From contig JAMWET010005462.1 in the NCBI GenBank assembly GCA_024036415.1, positions 133,501-197,500 of the forward strand: a DNA stretch of 64,000 nucleotides, in the 5' to 3' direction. The notes under the pieces were generated by a model, which was not told the origin of the DNA, ran no database searches, and saw nothing but the letters and a program-made list of their open reading frames with translations. This document shows, one piece after another, positions 62,206 through 64,000 of this stretch. The DNA comes from Prochilodus magdalenae. Lineage: Eukaryota > Chordata > Actinopteri > Characiformes > Prochilodontidae. Numbering within the stretch: position 1 is the first letter of the stretch; each line of letters begins with the position of its first letter. A program made the translations under genes and the position numbers.

Positions 62206-63884
62206 TGCTAGGGTACGACGTGAATTCATCGGATTCTGTTCAATCTGGCACAAAACATACTTATTTCTGCTGGAAACAGCTCAAAGATGAATCTTAATTC
62301 ACCAGCATGTGCCATACTCTACACTGTTATCGCTGAAACTTGCTACATATCATTTAGTAACAGACGACTAGTACCCCTCCACACTGTAGGCTAGTGGGTA
62401 GCTAATGCTAATGTGGAATATAATCTTGTTTGAGACACTAATTAGCATTGTTAATGTTCACAAGAGCTGTATTAAAAGAAGCACAGCACTAGTTCTTTCA
62501 GTCTTTCTTCGTATGTGTAATATGTGATGTGGTGTTAAACTTTCTGGCCAAAGCACAACCCATTAAGATCTGTTCCACCCCTTCTTCTGCTTTGCAAAAC
62601 TTGTCCCAGCCAGATTCCTTGTGGTTCATACACAGTTTTGTTGAGGAACACGCTCTGCTGTATTAATACAGCCTAAGGCTACAGCTAGCAATGGTACAAT
62701 GAAAGGCAATACACCAGGACTGTCATCCAGAACTTAAAGCCAGACAAAGCAGTTGCTAATGAAACGTGGTTCTCAACCTCTCTCTGTCTCTCAAAAAAAA
62801 AAAGATCTCACTGAGGCTAATCTAGCCATGGGAAAGTGTATGCTGATTAAAAACTGTGAGTGGCCACTTGTATGTTGTGACAGTTGGCCGACTGAGTTGG
62901 CAAGGGTGTGTTAAGAAGTATTGAAACAGGAACATTGACACTGATAGCTTTTACTCAGTAAAATCTGCTCCCAGGGAACGTTGTGCATGCATCGGAGGAG
63001 TCAGAACTTTCTATGTGCTGTGTTTGCTGTGCTGTCTTGCTGTCTATTGTTGCATGAACCGTTAACACTTTGTGTAAGCATGCACACATGAATAAAATTC
63101 AGATCGCTGAGCTTATTATTGATGTCATTAAAAGGTCAAAAAGGAAAATAGTGAAATATACATCTTCAAATGATACACAGGGAGCAGGGGTTTCACACAC
63201 ACTCTACCATATGCAACACCAGTCCATGCTCAGGGCTGTATGCTCTTGCCTGGAGCAAGACAGCAAAGAGACTGATCACTGCGTTCTCGTCCCCCTAGGC
63301 AGTGGTACTCCTTGCCTCAGCCATAACAGCTGATTGACTGATGCATCAAACTGCATGTGCCGCCCCAGCTTCTTCGGAAGCAAAGCTCCCCAAAAGCTCT
63401 CCCTTGCGAACACCTCCGCACTGCCCTGATGAATGCTGGACATGCTTGCTGAGCCATTGCCCTCAGCTCTACTATTATCTCACATTAGTTTTTAGGCTGC
63501 TACACTGCTCCACCAGCAGGTCCTCGCCAGAAGCCATCCAGTCATCCATGTTGCTGCTTCTTTCACCATCTTACACATATTCTTCTTTGCTTGTCATCCT
63601 TGAGTTAACGGTAGCATAATTCCGCTGTCCACTGGTGAAGGGGATCCCACTTCTGACACCATCAGCAAAGTGAGTCTCGTGCTCTCCCAGAAGCCTCCAT
63701 GGCCATGAGCCAGTTGATGGACAGTATGGATCATTAAAGGCCTGCTAGAAGTTCTGGGTACATCAGTAACCATTGAAATGATAGAAGGTACTCAGATAGA
63801 AACAGGAAGCAGCTCTATACCATTAAGCTTTGCTGAACGAGTCAGCATAAGATTGCTGCATACAAGACAAAATGGATGCTTATA
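62206..63884. other. Spacer, unresolved
   Basis: The stretch 63181-63760 is less AT-rich and has open frames at 63070-63333 and 63341-63619, without domains. It may be part of a retroelement, but I cannot show this. Confidence 0.35.
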
Positions 63885-64000
63885 CACTCATCGTCAAAAT
63901 AATAGTTGCACCCAGAAGGAATCAGCTGACATGAATAAAACGTGGTGGGTAGGTTTAACATTTTGAGACATGTGGATGATTCAAGTTCCATGCTCAGCCG
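63885..64000. mobile_element. Tc1/mariner family B, copy 6, cut by the window edge
   Basis: The left end CACTCATCGTCAAAATAATA, then GCACCCAGAAGGAATCAGCT and GAGACATGTGGATGATTCAA. It is the best-preserved family B terminus here and continues past the window. Confidence 0.82.

Overview
The window looks like teleost fish nuclear DNA. The evidence is two intact single-exon vertebrate Kv1 (Shaker-type) potassium channel genes, AT-rich spacers, long (TA)n arrays, fish-type tRNA-derived SINEs and many decayed Tc1/mariner transposons. Several dispersed repeats resemble ones I remember from otophysan fishes (characiforms, catfishes, gymnotiforms), but I cannot name a species. Layout: kcna1 (Kv1.1) lies on the minus strand at 1381-2868 and kcna6 (Kv1.6) on the minus strand at 53966-55432. 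They are head to tail about 51 kb apart, in the order kcna6 then kcna1 in the direction of transcription. This matches the conserved vertebrate KCNA6-KCNA1(-KCNA5) cluster; kcna5, if kept, would lie beyond the left edge. The 51 kb between them is mostly transposon relics (three main Tc1/mariner groups, one a six-copy family with short deletion derivatives), two SINEs, a LINE reverse-transcriptase relic, many microsatellites and a 2-kb minisatellite with 42-bp units (27127-29125). It may not be gene-free. On the minus strand there is a GC-rich CCAAT/CRE promoter-like stretch with a signal-peptide exon and strong splice donor (52150-52240), a possible internal exon (48203-48269) and a possible terminal exon (41598-41731) with poly(A) signals beyond it. 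A second exon-like ATG plus donor lies at 34204-34270. I do not recognise either protein. Regulation: kcna6 has a CpG-rich 5' flank, a likely 5' UTR splice acceptor and an upstream triple CCAAT array with 32-33 bp spacing. kcna1 has a GC-rich 5' flank and a plausible 496-bp 5' UTR intron. CTCF-like motifs at 51.8-52.9 kb point in divergent directions, as at domain boundaries. Together the two channels supply Kv1 alpha subunits, which co-assemble as tetramers in axons and nerve terminals. The most notable protein feature is a cysteine in the outer pore mouth of kcna6 where human Kv1.6 has tyrosine.
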